Origin: Streptacidiphilus sp041262525
Lineage (GTDB): Bacteria > Actinomycetota > Actinomycetes > Streptomycetales > Streptomycetaceae
Length of the DNA: 64,000 nucleotides
Assembly: GCF_041262525.1 (NCBI RefSeq)
Contig: NZ_JBGCCK010000015.1
Location: 1-64,000, forward strand
Reading direction: 5' to 3'
Shown: in pieces, positions 8,484-17,105 of the stretch
Numbering within the stretch: the stretch's first letter is position 1
Layout: every line of letters starts with the position of its first letter
The notes under the pieces: model-generated
The model's database searches: none
What the model was told of the DNA's origin: nothing
Seen by the model: only the letters and a program-made list of their open reading frames with translations
Position numbers and translations under genes: made by a program

Positions 8484-9596
8484 TCAGCTGGTGACGTCGC
8501 CGTAGGCACCCAGCGCGATGTCCGCGAAGTTGCGGAGGCTGGTCGTGCCGGGGACGAAGTACCCGTTGTGGCCCTGGGCGCCCGCCGAGGAGATCAGGTG
8601 GGAGCCGAAGGTCGGGGCCGTCGGGTCAGGGCCGTGGCCGAGGCCGCCGATCTCCAGGTAGGGCACGTTGCCGATCCAGTCCGACCCGTTGCGCACCGTC
8701 GCCCACAGGCGGACGCCCGTGCCCAGCGCGGACGCGCTGTCCACGTCCATGCCGGGGCTGCCCAGGACCACCATGTCTGTCACGCCCTGCGCGAGCGACG
8801 GAGCCGCCTTGCCGCAGACGACCGAGCCGTAGGAGTGGCAGAAGAGGCTCGGGGGTGAGCTCGGCTTCGTCGTGAGGGCCAGGCCGGCGAGGAGGCTGGT
8901 CAGTCGGGGAGCCGCCGCATCCGCCAGGCGCGCGGTCGCCGCGTCCGCGCCGAGGCCGACGGGGGTGACGTAGTCGGCCCAGGCTATCGCCGCCGTCGTG
9001 GTGCCGGGGGAGACCGACGACTCCTCGGCGCGCAGCGCCTGCGCCGCGGTCTGGGCCTTGCCGAAGTGGGCGAGGTCCATGTCGGAGCCGGGGACGATCA
9101 CGGCGACCTTCTCCGCCGTCGCGAGGTCGCCGAAGACCTCCGCGACCAGACCGCGGCTGCGCGGGTCGAAGGCGAGAACCTGGTGGCCGGGCTCCAGCAG
9201 CTGGCTGAGCATCGAGATCTGGCCGACGGCCTTCGGGTCGTCCTGCCGGAGCCGGTCCAGCTCCTGCTGCATCGCGACGCGGTTGGCCTGGTAGCGCAGC
9301 GCCAGCGGGGCGCCGTCGAGGTTGCCGACGACGAGCGGGTACTCGGCGACGAGGCGCTGCTGCTCCGCCGGGGTCAGGCCCGCGAAGAACGTGGCGACCG
9401 AGCTCGCGGTCGCGTTCGCGGGGTTGGGGAACGCGACGCCCAGAGAGGTGTCCTTGGCCCAGGCTTTGCTGCCCGCAGGCGGGGTGGTGACGGCGATCTG
9501 CTCGGCCGAGACGGCCGCGCCGGCGGCCGCCGCTCCGGTGCCTGCCAGGCAGGTGAAGGAGACCAGTGCTGCCACCAGGGTGCGCTTGAACCGCAT
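8484..9596 (-). CDS. Secreted alpha/beta hydrolase (DUF1023 family)
   Basis: 370 aa. The start at 9596 is supported by GAGGAG upstream and a Sec signal peptide (MRFKRTLVAALVSFTCLAGT, cleavage near AAA-VSA). The second half is an alpha/beta hydrolase: VIVPGSDMDL resembles the oxyanion region and the nucleophile Ser is in FCHSYGSVVCG. DUF1023 members are common in actinomycetes and their substrates are unknown. It ends 15 bp from repeat copy B. The upstream 9597-9831 holds its promoter region; I see no gene there. Confidence 0.87.
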   Translation of the reverse strand: MRFKRTLVAALVSFTCLAGTGAAAAGAAVSAEQIAVTTPPAGSKAWAKDTSLGVAFPNPANATASSVATFFAGLTPAEQQRLVAEYPLVVGNLDGAPLALRYQANRVAMQQELDRLRQDDPKAVGQISMLSQLLEPGHQVLAFDPRSRGLVAEVFGDLATAEKVAVIVPGSDMDLAHFGKAQTAAQALRAEESSVSPGTTTAAIAWADYVTPVGLGADAATARLADAAAPRLTSLLAGLALTTKPSSPPSLFCHSYGSVVCGKAAPSLAQGVTDMVVLGSPGMDVDSASALGTGVRLWATVRNGSDWIGNVPYLEIGGLGHGPDPTAPTFGSHLISSAGAQGHNGYFVPGTTSLRNFADIALGAYGDVTS

Positions 9597-9831
9597 GCAG
9601 GTGTCTCCTCGGGGCTGCCGGCGACCGTCGCACGGGCGCTGCCCGGAGGTCTTGCGGATGCTCGGAACGCTCGCACGACGGGTACTCGCCATCGAGCCGT
9701 TCTGCGCAAGCGTAAGGGCATAGTCCGGCTGCGTACGCTGTACGACGGTTGCACAAACTGCGACAACCATCACAATGGCCGTCAATCGACGGTGATTCGC
9801 CGAGGATTCTTACGAGCCGTTCACACGGCAA

Positions 9832-9862
9832 CGGTGGGTGACGCACAGCGCGTCACCCACCG
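9832..9862 (-). terminator. Hairpin terminator of the peptidase G1 gene
   Basis: A 13-bp perfect inverted repeat CGGTGGGTGACGC/GCGTCACCCACCG with a 5-base loop, 14 bp past the stop of the minus-strand peptidase gene. There is no long T-run, as is usual in high-GC actinomycetes. Confidence 0.75.
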
Positions 9863-9876
9863 TCATCACGACGTGA

Positions 9877-10617
9877 TCAGCTGTGCTTCCAGGACACCGA
9901 GAAGGCCGTACCGCCCGAGAGCGAGGACGTCGTCGCCTTGGTGGTCGAGCCCGAGACCATGTTGATCTGGTCGGGGCTGTAGTTGCCGATCGCCTGGCCG
10001 TTGGCGAGCGAGCTGGTGAAGTTCACCGTGCCGAAGTCGCTCAGCGGGAGCACGCCGCTGGAGCTGGACGGCGCCTCGGCTATCACCTCGGCGGAGTAGC
10101 GCTGGGCCGGGGAGTAGCTCTTGCTGACCGAGTGGCTCCAGCCCCTCGTCACGTCGCTGAGCTTCATCGTGAAGTGGCCGGACCCGGTGTAGGTGACCGA
10201 TGCGGTGAAGTGGTCGCCGGGCTGGACCGTGTCGCTGAAGTTGACCGGGTACTTCGGGTACATCTCGTACCAGGAGGAGTAGACGGCCCGGCCGCCCGAG
10301 CAGTCGGCCTCGGTGCCGGTCTGCTCGACGCTGTTGCTGCCGTCGCCGTCCAGGCCGACCCAGAAGCTCGAGTACGTCGTGGCGCTGCCGCAGCTCACGG
10401 CCGGCTGGACCCAGCTGGCGGAGATCGTGGTGAAGCCGCCGCCGGTGGCGGCGTAGCCGGCCCAGTTGGAGCTCGAGCTGTTGCGCAGGTGCAACTGGAG
10501 GTTGTGCACGGTTCCGTTCACCACAGCGGGGGCGGCTGTGGCCACGGCAGGGGCGGCGGTCCCGAGGATCGCCAGCAGGGCTGCGGACAGAGCGGTGGTG
10601 CGACGGGTCGTCGGCAT
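9877..10617 (-). CDS. Secreted peptidase G1 (eqolisin-like glutamic peptidase)
   Basis: 246 aa exported protein: the start at 10617 has AAAGGAG upstream and a Sec signal (about residues 1-30, ending ATAAPA). The mature part shows the eqolisin pattern: SSNWAGYA near residue 49, FWVGLDG, then the catalytic Gln99 in VEQTGTEADC, the WYEMYP strand, and Glu181 in AEVIAEAPSS, aligning with the Gln/Glu pair of scytalidoglutamic peptidase. That suggests an acid-active endopeptidase. It is monocistronic, with its own hairpin terminator. Confidence 0.86.
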   Translation of the reverse strand: MPTTRRTTALSAALLAILGTAAPAVATAAPAVVNGTVHNLQLHLRNSSSSNWAGYAATGGGFTTISASWVQPAVSCGSATTYSSFWVGLDGDGSNSVEQTGTEADCSGGRAVYSSWYEMYPKYPVNFSDTVQPGDHFTASVTYTGSGHFTMKLSDVTRGWSHSVSKSYSPAQRYSAEVIAEAPSSSSGVLPLSDFGTVNFTSSLANGQAIGNYSPDQINMVSGSTTKATTSSLSGGTAFSVSWKHS

Positions 10618-10775
10618 GGGGCTCCTTTGAGGGCCCGGCTGCAGGCGGGGCCTCCTCGCGCGGACGCCGATCCGGTTGTCGGCGTTCCGCCAAAGGTAGT
10701 CACCTGCCACCACGCGGGGGAGTGGTTTCTCTGAACCCACAGAAATAACTCAGAAATGACTCGAACATTGAAACA

Positions 10776-10810
10776 GCGGGGTCCGATGACGATGCGTCAT
10801 CGGACCCCGC
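10776..10810 (-). terminator. Strong hairpin terminator of aceE
   Basis: A 16-bp perfect inverted repeat GCGGGGTCCGATGACG/CGTCATCGGACCCCGC with a 3-base loop ATG, lying 26 bp after the aceE stop codon. Confidence 0.85.
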
Positions 10811-10836
10811 TCAGCGGGCTATCGGGCTGTGGCAGC

Positions 10837-13587
10837 TCAGGCGTCGCCGCCGGCGTTGCCCGGGTTGGCGGCCTTCACGTCGAGCAGCTGGTAGCGGTCG
10901 ATGGCCGCCTTCAGCGCGGTGCGGTCGACCTTGCCCTGCTTGGCCAGCTCGGTCAGCACGCCCAGCACGATCGACTGCGCGTCGATGTGGAAGTAGCGAC
11001 GGGCCGCGCCGCGGGTGTCCGCGAAGCCGAAGCCGTCCGCGCCCAGCGACTGGTACTGGCCCGGCACCCAGCGCGCGATCTGGTCCGGCACCGCGCGCAT
11101 CCAGTCGGAGACCGCGACGAACGGGCCCTCGGCGCCGGAGAGCTTGCGCTGCACGTACGGGTAGCGCTGCTCCTCGTCCGGGTTGAGCAGGTTGAACTCC
11201 TCGACCTCGATCGCGTCGCGACGCAGCTCGTTCCAGGAGGTCACCGACCAGACGTCGGCCTTGACGTTCCACTCGGCGGCGAGGATCCGCTGGGCCTCCA
11301 GCGCCCACGGCACCGAGACGCCGGAGGCGAGGATCTGCGCCGGGATCTGGCCGCCCTGCCCGACCGAGATCCGGTGCACGCCCTTGAGGATGCCCTCGAC
11401 GTCCACGTCGTCCGGCTCGGCCGGCATCTGGATCGGCTCGTTGTAGACGGTGAGGTAGTAGAAGACGTCCTCGCCGTGCGGGAACTCGGCGCTGCTGCCG
11501 TACATGCGGCGCAGACCGTCCTGCACGATGTGGGCGATCTCGTAGCCGTAGGCCGGGTCGTAGCTGACGGCGGCCGGGTTGGTCGAGGCCAGCAGCTGGC
11601 TGTGGCCGTCAGCGTGCTGCAGGCCCTCGCCGGTCAGCGTGGTGCGGCCGGCCGTCGCGCCGAGCACGAAGCCGCGCGCCAGCTGGTCGGCCATCTGCCA
11701 GAACTGGTCACCCGTGCGCTGGAACCCGAACATCGAGTAGAAGACGTAGACGGGGATCAGCGGCTCGCCGTGGGTGGCGTAGGACGAACCCGCGGCGATC
11801 AGCGAGGCGGTGGAGCCGGCCTCGGTGATGCCGTCCTGGATCATCTGGCCCTGCGGCGAGGTCTTGTACGCCAGCAGCAGCTCGCGGTCGACCGACTCGT
11901 AGGTCTGGCCCATCGGGTCGTAGATCTTCGCCGAGGGGAAGAGCGAGTCCATGCCGAAGGTGCGGTACTCGTCCGGCGCGATCGTGACGAAGCGCTTGCC
12001 GATGTTCTTGTCCCGCATCAGGTCCTTGAGCAGTCGGACGAACGCCATCGTGGTGGCGATCGACTGCTGTCCTGAACCCTTCTTCAGCACCTTGTAGGCG
12101 TCGTCGCCGGGGAGCTCCAGCTGGCGCGGCCGCACCTTGCGGACCGGCACGTAACCGCCGAGCTCGCTCCGGCGGTCGTGCATGTACTGGATCTCCTCCG
12201 AGTCCTTGCCCGGGTGGTAGTAGGGCGGGTAACCCTCGTCCAGCTGCTTGTCGGTGATCGGCAGGTGCAGCCGGTCACGGAAGCGCTTGAGGTCGTCGAC
12301 CGTCAGCTTCTTCATCTGGTGGGTCGCGTTGCGGCCCTCGAAGTTCGGGCCCAGTGTCCAGCCCTTGACGGTCTGGGCCAGGATGACGGTCGGCTGACCC
12401 TTGTGCTCGGTCGCAGCCTTGTACGCGGCGAAGACCTTCTTGTGGTCGTGGCCGCCGCGGCCCAGGTGCTGGATCTGCTCGTCCGTCATGTTCTCGACCA
12501 TGGCGCGCAGGCGCAGGTCGCCGCCGAAGAAGTGGTCGCGGATGTACGCGCCGGACTCGGTGGCGTAGGTCTGGAACTGGCCGTCCGGGGTCACGTTCAT
12601 CTTGTTGACCAGGGCGCCGTCGCGGTCCTGCGCGAGCAGCGGGTCCCAGGTCCGGTCCCAGATGAGCTTGATGACGTTCCAGCCGTTGCCGCGGAAGATC
12701 GACTCCAGCTCCTGGATGATCTTGCCGTTGCCGCGGACCGGGCCGTCCAGACGCTGCAGGTTGCAGTTGACCACGAAGGTCAGGTTGTCGAGGCCCTCGC
12801 GAGCGGCGATGGACAGCTGTCCGAGCGACTCGACCTCGTCCATCTCGCCGTCGCCCAGGAAGGCCCAGACGCGGGAGTCTGAGGTGTCCTTGATGCCGTG
12901 GTTCTCCAGGTAGCGGTTCATCCGCGCCTGGTAGATCGCACCGAGCGGGCCGAGGCCCATGGAGACGGTCGGGAACTCCCAGAAGTCCGGCATGTTGCGC
13001 GGGTGCGGGTAGCTGGAGAGACCGTAGGGCGCGCCCGAGTGCTCCTGACGGAAGCTGTCGAGCTGCTGCTCGCTGAGGCGGTCCAGCAGGTAGGCGCGGG
13101 CGTAGATGCCGGGGGAGGCGTGGCCCTGGAAGTAGATCTGGTCGCCGGAGGCGCCGTCCGCGTCCTTGCCCTTGAAGAAGTAGTTGAAGCCGACGTCGTA
13201 GAGCGACGCGGAGGAGGCGAAGGTGGCGATGTGACCGCCGACGCCGATACCCGGGCGCTGCGCGCGGGAGACCATCACCGCGGCGTTCCAGCGGGTGGCG
13301 TTGAGGACCTTGCGCTCGATCTCCTCGTTGCCGGGGAAGAACGGCTCGTCCTTGGTGGCGATGGTGTTGACGTAGTCCGTGCTGCGCATCTCCGGCACGG
13401 CCACACGCTTCTCGCGGGCGCGCTCGATCAGCCGCAGCATGAGGTAGCGGGCGCGCTCACGGCCCCGCTCGTCGATGGCGGCGTCGAGGGAGTCCAGCCA
13501 CTCGCTGGTCTCCTCGGGATCGAAGTCCGGGACCTGGCTGGGCAGGCCGCCAATGATGATCGGGTTGCGATCGGATCCGGAAGCCAC
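10837..13587 (-). CDS. aceE: Pyruvate dehydrogenase E1 component, homodimeric type
   Basis: 916-aa thiamine-diphosphate enzyme that decarboxylates pyruvate and passes the acetyl group to the lipoyl E2 subunit, feeding acetyl-CoA to the TCA cycle and fatty-acid synthesis. The ThDP motif is GDGEMDE (residues 245-251) ending NCNLQ (274-278). GTG start at 13587, preceded by AAGGA. Single-chain E1 (AceE) is the form used by actinobacteria. It is monocistronic with its own terminator; the 539-bp upstream region separates it from the divergent DUF3052 gene. Confidence 0.96.
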   Translation of the reverse strand: MASGSDRNPIIIGGLPSQVPDFDPEETSEWLDSLDAAIDERGRERARYLMLRLIERAREKRVAVPEMRSTDYVNTIATKDEPFFPGNEEIERKVLNATRWNAAVMVSRAQRPGIGVGGHIATFASSASLYDVGFNYFFKGKDADGASGDQIYFQGHASPGIYARAYLLDRLSEQQLDSFRQEHSGAPYGLSSYPHPRNMPDFWEFPTVSMGLGPLGAIYQARMNRYLENHGIKDTSDSRVWAFLGDGEMDEVESLGQLSIAAREGLDNLTFVVNCNLQRLDGPVRGNGKIIQELESIFRGNGWNVIKLIWDRTWDPLLAQDRDGALVNKMNVTPDGQFQTYATESGAYIRDHFFGGDLRLRAMVENMTDEQIQHLGRGGHDHKKVFAAYKAATEHKGQPTVILAQTVKGWTLGPNFEGRNATHQMKKLTVDDLKRFRDRLHLPITDKQLDEGYPPYYHPGKDSEEIQYMHDRRSELGGYVPVRKVRPRQLELPGDDAYKVLKKGSGQQSIATTMAFVRLLKDLMRDKNIGKRFVTIAPDEYRTFGMDSLFPSAKIYDPMGQTYESVDRELLLAYKTSPQGQMIQDGITEAGSTASLIAAGSSYATHGEPLIPVYVFYSMFGFQRTGDQFWQMADQLARGFVLGATAGRTTLTGEGLQHADGHSQLLASTNPAAVSYDPAYGYEIAHIVQDGLRRMYGSSAEFPHGEDVFYYLTVYNEPIQMPAEPDDVDVEGILKGVHRISVGQGGQIPAQILASGVSVPWALEAQRILAAEWNVKADVWSVTSWNELRRDAIEVEEFNLLNPDEEQRYPYVQRKLSGAEGPFVAVSDWMRAVPDQIARWVPGQYQSLGADGFGFADTRGAARRYFHIDAQSIVLGVLTELAKQGKVDRTALKAAIDRYQLLDVKAANPGNAGGDA

Positions 13588-14126
13588 GCTGTTCCTTCAC
13601 TGTCGGTCGTCTGGAGGTGGTGTCGCGCCGCCTCCATCGTGGACCGCAGGGGGAGAAACGTCATCTCTACCCATGAGTAACCGATTCGTGCCCTTTTGGG
13701 AGTAGTCCCTTAGGGGCAATGCGTACCGGTTCTCGCCTTGTGCGCGGTTGGCTACGACGAGGTGACCCGACCTTTCCCCACAACATTGTGGAGTGGGCAG
13801 GCTGGGGAGGGCCAAGGAGAGACTCTACGCCCGGTCAAGGAGTGTTCGGTCACACGGTCGAAGGATGAGACATCTTCGCCTACCAGGAGTGAGCGACGCC
13901 TACAGCGGGTAAGTGGAACGGCAATCCGCTGCGCGGAACGTTGTTTGCCGGTGATACTGGGGCAAATGGGAGTGATCCGTGTCACTCCCGACGGCGTGTC
14001 GCGCTGCGACGCACCGCAGCCAGGGTGGGATCGGCGATCGGGTACTTGCGCTCCGCGCCCCGCCCGTGTGGACTACGCCCACAACCCTGGTACCAGGAAC
14101 AGGGTCGGATATAGGAGGCAATTCCC
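13588..14126. promoter_or_regulatory. Divergent intergenic region aceE / DUF3052
   Basis: 539 bp without a convincing gene. It must hold the promoters of aceE (leftward) and of the DUF3052 gene (rightward). A dyad CCACAACATTGTGG lies at 13778-13791, about 190 bp upstream of aceE. AGGAGGC precedes the DUF3052 start. Short frames here lack codon bias and were not called. Confidence 0.5.
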
Positions 14127-14573
14127 GTGAGCGCGACCGCGGACCCCGCGGAGGACAGGACCAACCCGGCACGACGGTTGGGGCTTGAGACCGGACAGGT
14201 GGTCCAGGAGCTCGGTTACGACGACGACGTCGACCAGGATCTGCGTGAGGCCATCGAGGAGGTCACTGGCACCGAGCTCGTCGACGAGGACTACGACGAC
14301 GTCGCTGACGTCGTGCTGATGTGGTTCCGCGAGGACAGCGAAGACGGAGATCTCACTGACTCCCTCGTCGATGCCCAGGAGTACCTGGTGGAGGGCGGCC
14401 TGGTCTGGCTGCTGACTCCGAAGACCGGGCGCGACGGCCACGTCGAGGCCCATGACATCGCAGACGCCGCGCAGACCGCCGGCCTCTCGCAGACCAGCAC
14501 GGCCGCGGTGAGCAAGGAGTGGTCGGCGGTGCGACTGGCCACACCGAAGACGGCCAAGGCGGGCAAGCGCTGA
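14127..14573 (+). CDS. DUF3052 domain protein
   Basis: 148-aa acidic protein starting at GTG 14127 with AGGAGG just upstream. A DUF3052 core (about residues 15-125) is rich in Asp/Glu with YDDDVDQDLREAIEE, and the tail is Lys/Ala-rich. The family has no known function, but its gene is conserved as a divergent neighbour of aceE in actinobacteria, so a link to central carbon metabolism is possible but unproven. It is followed by a classic intrinsic terminator. Confidence 0.85.
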   Translation: MSATADPAEDRTNPARRLGLETGQVVQELGYDDDVDQDLREAIEEVTGTELVDEDYDDVADVVLMWFREDSEDGDLTDSLVDAQEYLVEGGLVWLLTPKTGRDGHVEAHDIADAAQTAGLSQTSTAAVSKEWSAVRLATPKTAKAGKR

Positions 14574-14615
14574 GCGGCTGCGCCTGAGGCTTGAGGTTCG
14601 GCATGCGAGCACTGG

Positions 14616-14659
14616 AAGGGCCCGGACGGATCATCCGTCCGGGCCCTTCTGCCGTTTTT
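14616..14659 (+). terminator. Intrinsic terminator of the DUF3052 gene
   Basis: A 15-bp perfect inverted repeat AAGGGCCCGGACGGA/TCCGTCCGGGCCCTT (14616-14630 and 14634-14648) with loop TCA, followed by CTGCCGTTTTT. The T-run makes this the clearest factor-independent terminator in the window. Confidence 0.93.
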
Positions 14660-14717
14660 CGCTTCGGGCGAAATAGCCGGAATGCCGGTCCAGCGGGCCC
14701 GGCGGCAGAATGGCGGC

Positions 14718-15560
14718 ATGGCAGAAGATCACCACCCGGCCCTGCACGGCCCGCGCGGCGTGGCCGAGGAGGCGCCGGATTCGCTCCGCGCACGGGTCCT
14801 CGGCGGCTGGGACGCGGTGCTGGCCCTCGCATCGGAGGAATTCTCGGAGGAATCCGAGGCAGGTGATCTGCGGGCCTTCGCGGGGCTCGGGTCCTGGCCG
14901 GGGCGCCCGGTGCTCGGCGGGGTCATGGCGGCGGCGCACGGCGTCGAGGCGCCACCCAGACGGCCGAAGCCCTTCGATCCGGACCGGGACGCGGTCCGGG
15001 CCGCCCTGGAGGAGGCCAGAGAGCGGGTCGCGGCGGCGCTGGACGAGGTGCTGGCCTCGCCGGAGCTCGGACGCCGGGTGGTCGACTCCCCGCTCGGCCC
15101 GCTGCCGGTGCTGACACAGATCCACGCGATGGGCCACGAACTGGCCCAGGCGGCCGGCCCCGAGGTGCCGCGCGCCCTGGCGGACGCGGGCCTGGCGGCA
15201 ATGGTCGACGTGGTCGGCGCGCTGGCCTGGCGGCAGGGCCTGCCCGTGACGGCGGGCCTGTGGGAACCGGACGGCGGCCTCGGCTGGGTCTTCACCGCGG
15301 ACGCGGACGGCTGGCGTACGCGCCCGCGCGAGGCGGCGGACGACGTCCCCGGCGTGGAGGGCGCGGCGTCCCGCCTGCTGGTGAGCACGGGCTCTGTCCC
15401 TTCGATGCTCGCCCGCGGCGAGATCCGCTTGCGCCGCGTGGGCGGCCTGCTTGCGCTGGCTCCATTGGTGGACCAGGTCCCGAACCTCCCGGGCGGAACG
15501 TTGCTGCGCCGCGCGGTGGGCGCGGTCAGCGCGCTGAGCCGCCTCCCCGGCTTTCGCTGA
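14718..15560 (+). CDS. Hypothetical protein, weakly resembling mycothiol-dependent isomerase (DinB-like) proteins
   Basis: 280 aa from the ATG at 14718 (an in-frame start at 14682 would overlap less well with a ribosome site). The region around LGSWPGRPVLGGVMAAAHG, the following long helices and QIHAMGHELAQA (His near residue 145) recall the helical bundle of maleylpyruvate isomerase/DinB-like proteins. The C-terminal third, with RLLVSTGSVPSMLARGEI, looks like the SCP2-like part of some of them. No enzyme activity can be assigned. It stands alone between a terminator and repeat copy C. Confidence 0.6.
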   Translation: MAEDHHPALHGPRGVAEEAPDSLRARVLGGWDAVLALASEEFSEESEAGDLRAFAGLGSWPGRPVLGGVMAAAHGVEAPPRRPKPFDPDRDAVRAALEEARERVAAALDEVLASPELGRRVVDSPLGPLPVLTQIHAMGHELAQAAGPEVPRALADAGLAAMVDVVGALAWRQGLPVTAGLWEPDGGLGWVFTADADGWRTRPREAADDVPGVEGAASRLLVSTGSVPSMLARGEIRLRRVGGLLALAPLVDQVPNLPGGTLLRRAVGAVSALSRLPGFR

Positions 15561-15583
15561 GGGGCACCTTTGTGCGTTGGGCC

Positions 15584-15711
15584 AGTTGCACTCTCCAGGG
15601 GCGCGGGGAACTGCGCGAGAAACCACCCTGTGCGGATGGCCCTGCACGTTCGGCCCGCTACGTGGGTGGGTGGCTTGTCGCGCAGTTCCCCGCGCCCCTG
15701 ATGGTGCAACT
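15584..15711. repeat. Long palindromic intergenic repeat, copy C
   Basis: The best-preserved copy. Inner 22-bp perfect arms (15597-15618 and 15678-15699, AGGGGCGCGGGGAACTGCGC...) are bracketed by an outer dyad AGTTGCAC/GTGCAACT. The spacer contains AACCACC...GCGGATGGCCCTG...GGTGGCTT, shared with copies A and B. It lies downstream of the 14718-15560 gene. Confidence 0.88.
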
Positions 15712-15788
15712 GGCGGCGTGTGCGCACGTGTCCCCGCGCCCCTGATGGTGCAACTGGCGGCCTGTGCGCACGTGTCCCCGCGCCCCTG
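15688..15788. repeat. Tandem 44-bp partial copies of the palindromic repeat end
   Basis: A 44-bp unit starting CCCCGCGCCCCTGATGGTGC, continuing through ACTGGCGGC and ending TGTGCGCACGTGT, occurs at 15688-15731 and 15732-15775 with a partial third copy at 15776-15788. The unit begins with the right arm of copy C, so the array looks like slippage or repeated end-duplication of that element. TGTGCGCACGTGT is itself a small dyad. Confidence 0.85.
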
Positions 15789-15865
15789 GGGGCTGCCTGG
15801 CGGACCTCGGTGAATGGGATGGCAGGATGTCACCGGCACGGCCTACGACGATGAGGGGTTTTCGC

Positions 15866-16324
15866 ATGGCTATCGAGGTCGGTTCCCCGGCTCCGGAGTT
15901 CGAGCTCAAGAACCAGCACGGAGAGCTGGTCAAGCTCTCCGACTTCCGCGGCGAGAAGAACGTGGTCCTGGTCTTCTACCCGTTCGCCTTCACCGGTGTC
16001 TGCACCGGCGAGCTCTGCTCGCTCGAGCGCGAGCTGCCGTCGTTCCAGAACGACGACGTCCAGATCCTCGCCGTGTCCAACGACTCGACGCCCACCCTGC
16101 GCGTTTTCTCCGACAAGGAGGGCCTGGAGTTCCCGCTGCTCTCGGACTTCTGGCCGCACGGCGAGGTCTCCCGCGCCTACGGCGTGTTCGACGAGGACAA
16201 GGGCTGCGCCGTGCGCGGCACCTTCGTCATCGACAAGCAGGGCGTCGTCCGCTGGACCGTCGTCAACGGCCTGCCGGACGCCCGTGACCAGCAGGAGTAC
16301 CTGAAGGCGCTCCAGACCATCTGA
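15866..16324 (+). CDS. ahpE: Peroxiredoxin (AhpE-type)
   Basis: 152 aa thiol peroxidase with a thioredoxin fold that reduces hydroperoxides. The peroxidatic cysteine is Cys46 in PFAFTGVCTGELC, with the Pro/Thr of the P-x-x-x-T-x-x-C signature and a second Cys51 nearby. Its length and the VSNDSTPTLRVFSDKEG region fit the AhpE subfamily, which in mycobacteria is recycled by mycothiol/mycoredoxin. The start at 15866 (MAIEVGS) has GATGAGGGG upstream. A weak hairpin (CCCCGGGC-TTC-GCCCGAGG, 16328-16346) follows the stop. Confidence 0.92.
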   Translation: MAIEVGSPAPEFELKNQHGELVKLSDFRGEKNVVLVFYPFAFTGVCTGELCSLERELPSFQNDDVQILAVSNDSTPTLRVFSDKEGLEFPLLSDFWPHGEVSRAYGVFDEDKGCAVRGTFVIDKQGVVRWTVVNGLPDARDQQEYLKALQTI

Positions 16325-16485
16325 GTCCCCGGGCTTCGCCCGAGGAGTTCGACGGTCGCGTAACCGTTGGTGCGCTGCGGCTGCGCCGCGCGGGAACCCG
16401 CCACTACGATCGAGCCGTTGGCTTGACAGTGACCGCAACCGCACCAACGGGGGCACGCGGTGCCCCCTGAACTCCTGGAGGACTC

Positions 16486-17061
16486 GTGGGTGTCAGCCTC
16501 AGCAAGGGTGGCAACGTCTCGCTCAGCAAGGAGGCGCCGGGTCTGACCGCAGTCCTCGTCGCTCTGGGCTGGGACGTCCGCACCACCACCGGAGCCGACT
16601 TCGACCTCGACGCGAGCGCGATCCTGCTCGCGGCCACCGGCAAGGTCGCCTCCGACAAGGACTTCGTGTTCTACAACAACCTCAAGAGCGACGACGGCTC
16701 CGTCGAGCACACCGGCGACAACCTCACCGGTGAGGGCGAGGGCGACGACGAGATCGTCAAGGTGAACCTCACCGCCGTGCCGGCCTCCGTCGAGAAGATC
16801 GTCTTCCCGGTCTCCATCTACGACGCCGAGAACCGTCAGCAGAATTTCGGCCAGGTGCGCAACGCCTACATCCGCGTCATCAACCAGTCCGGCGGCGGCG
16901 AGATCGCGCGCTACGACCTCTCCGAGGATGCCTCGGCCGAGACCGCGATGGTCTTCGGCGAGCTGTACCGCAACGGCGCCGAGTGGAAGTTCCGCGCCAT
17001 TGGCCAGGGCTACGCGTCCGGCCTGCGCGGCATCGCCCAGGACTTCGGCGTCAACGTCTGA
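16486..17061 (+). CDS. terD: TerD-family stress protein 1
   Basis: 191-aa calcium-binding beta-sandwich of the TerD/CABP family, associated with tellurite, metal and general stress responses. Family motifs: N-terminal GVSLSKGGNVSLSKEAP, the acidic DFDLDASA site, DFVFYNN, GDDEIVKVNL, FPVSIYDA and the C-terminal WKFRAIGQGYASGLRG. GTG start at 16486 preceded by GGAGGA. It is 45 bp upstream of a paralogue of nearly equal length (17106-17684) and probably cotranscribed. Confidence 0.95.
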   Translation: MGVSLSKGGNVSLSKEAPGLTAVLVALGWDVRTTTGADFDLDASAILLAATGKVASDKDFVFYNNLKSDDGSVEHTGDNLTGEGEGDDEIVKVNLTAVPASVEKIVFPVSIYDAENRQQNFGQVRNAYIRVINQSGGGEIARYDLSEDASAETAMVFGELYRNGAEWKFRAIGQGYASGLRGIAQDFGVNV

Positions 17062-17105
17062 CCCGGTCCGACCACGTCACGGCGCAGTAGGGAGCAGGAA
17101 GCAGC

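Noticed and set aside
13738..14126. Short frames in the aceE upstream region
   Set aside because: Several overlapping frames on both strands without codon bias or ribosome sites; treated as intergenic.
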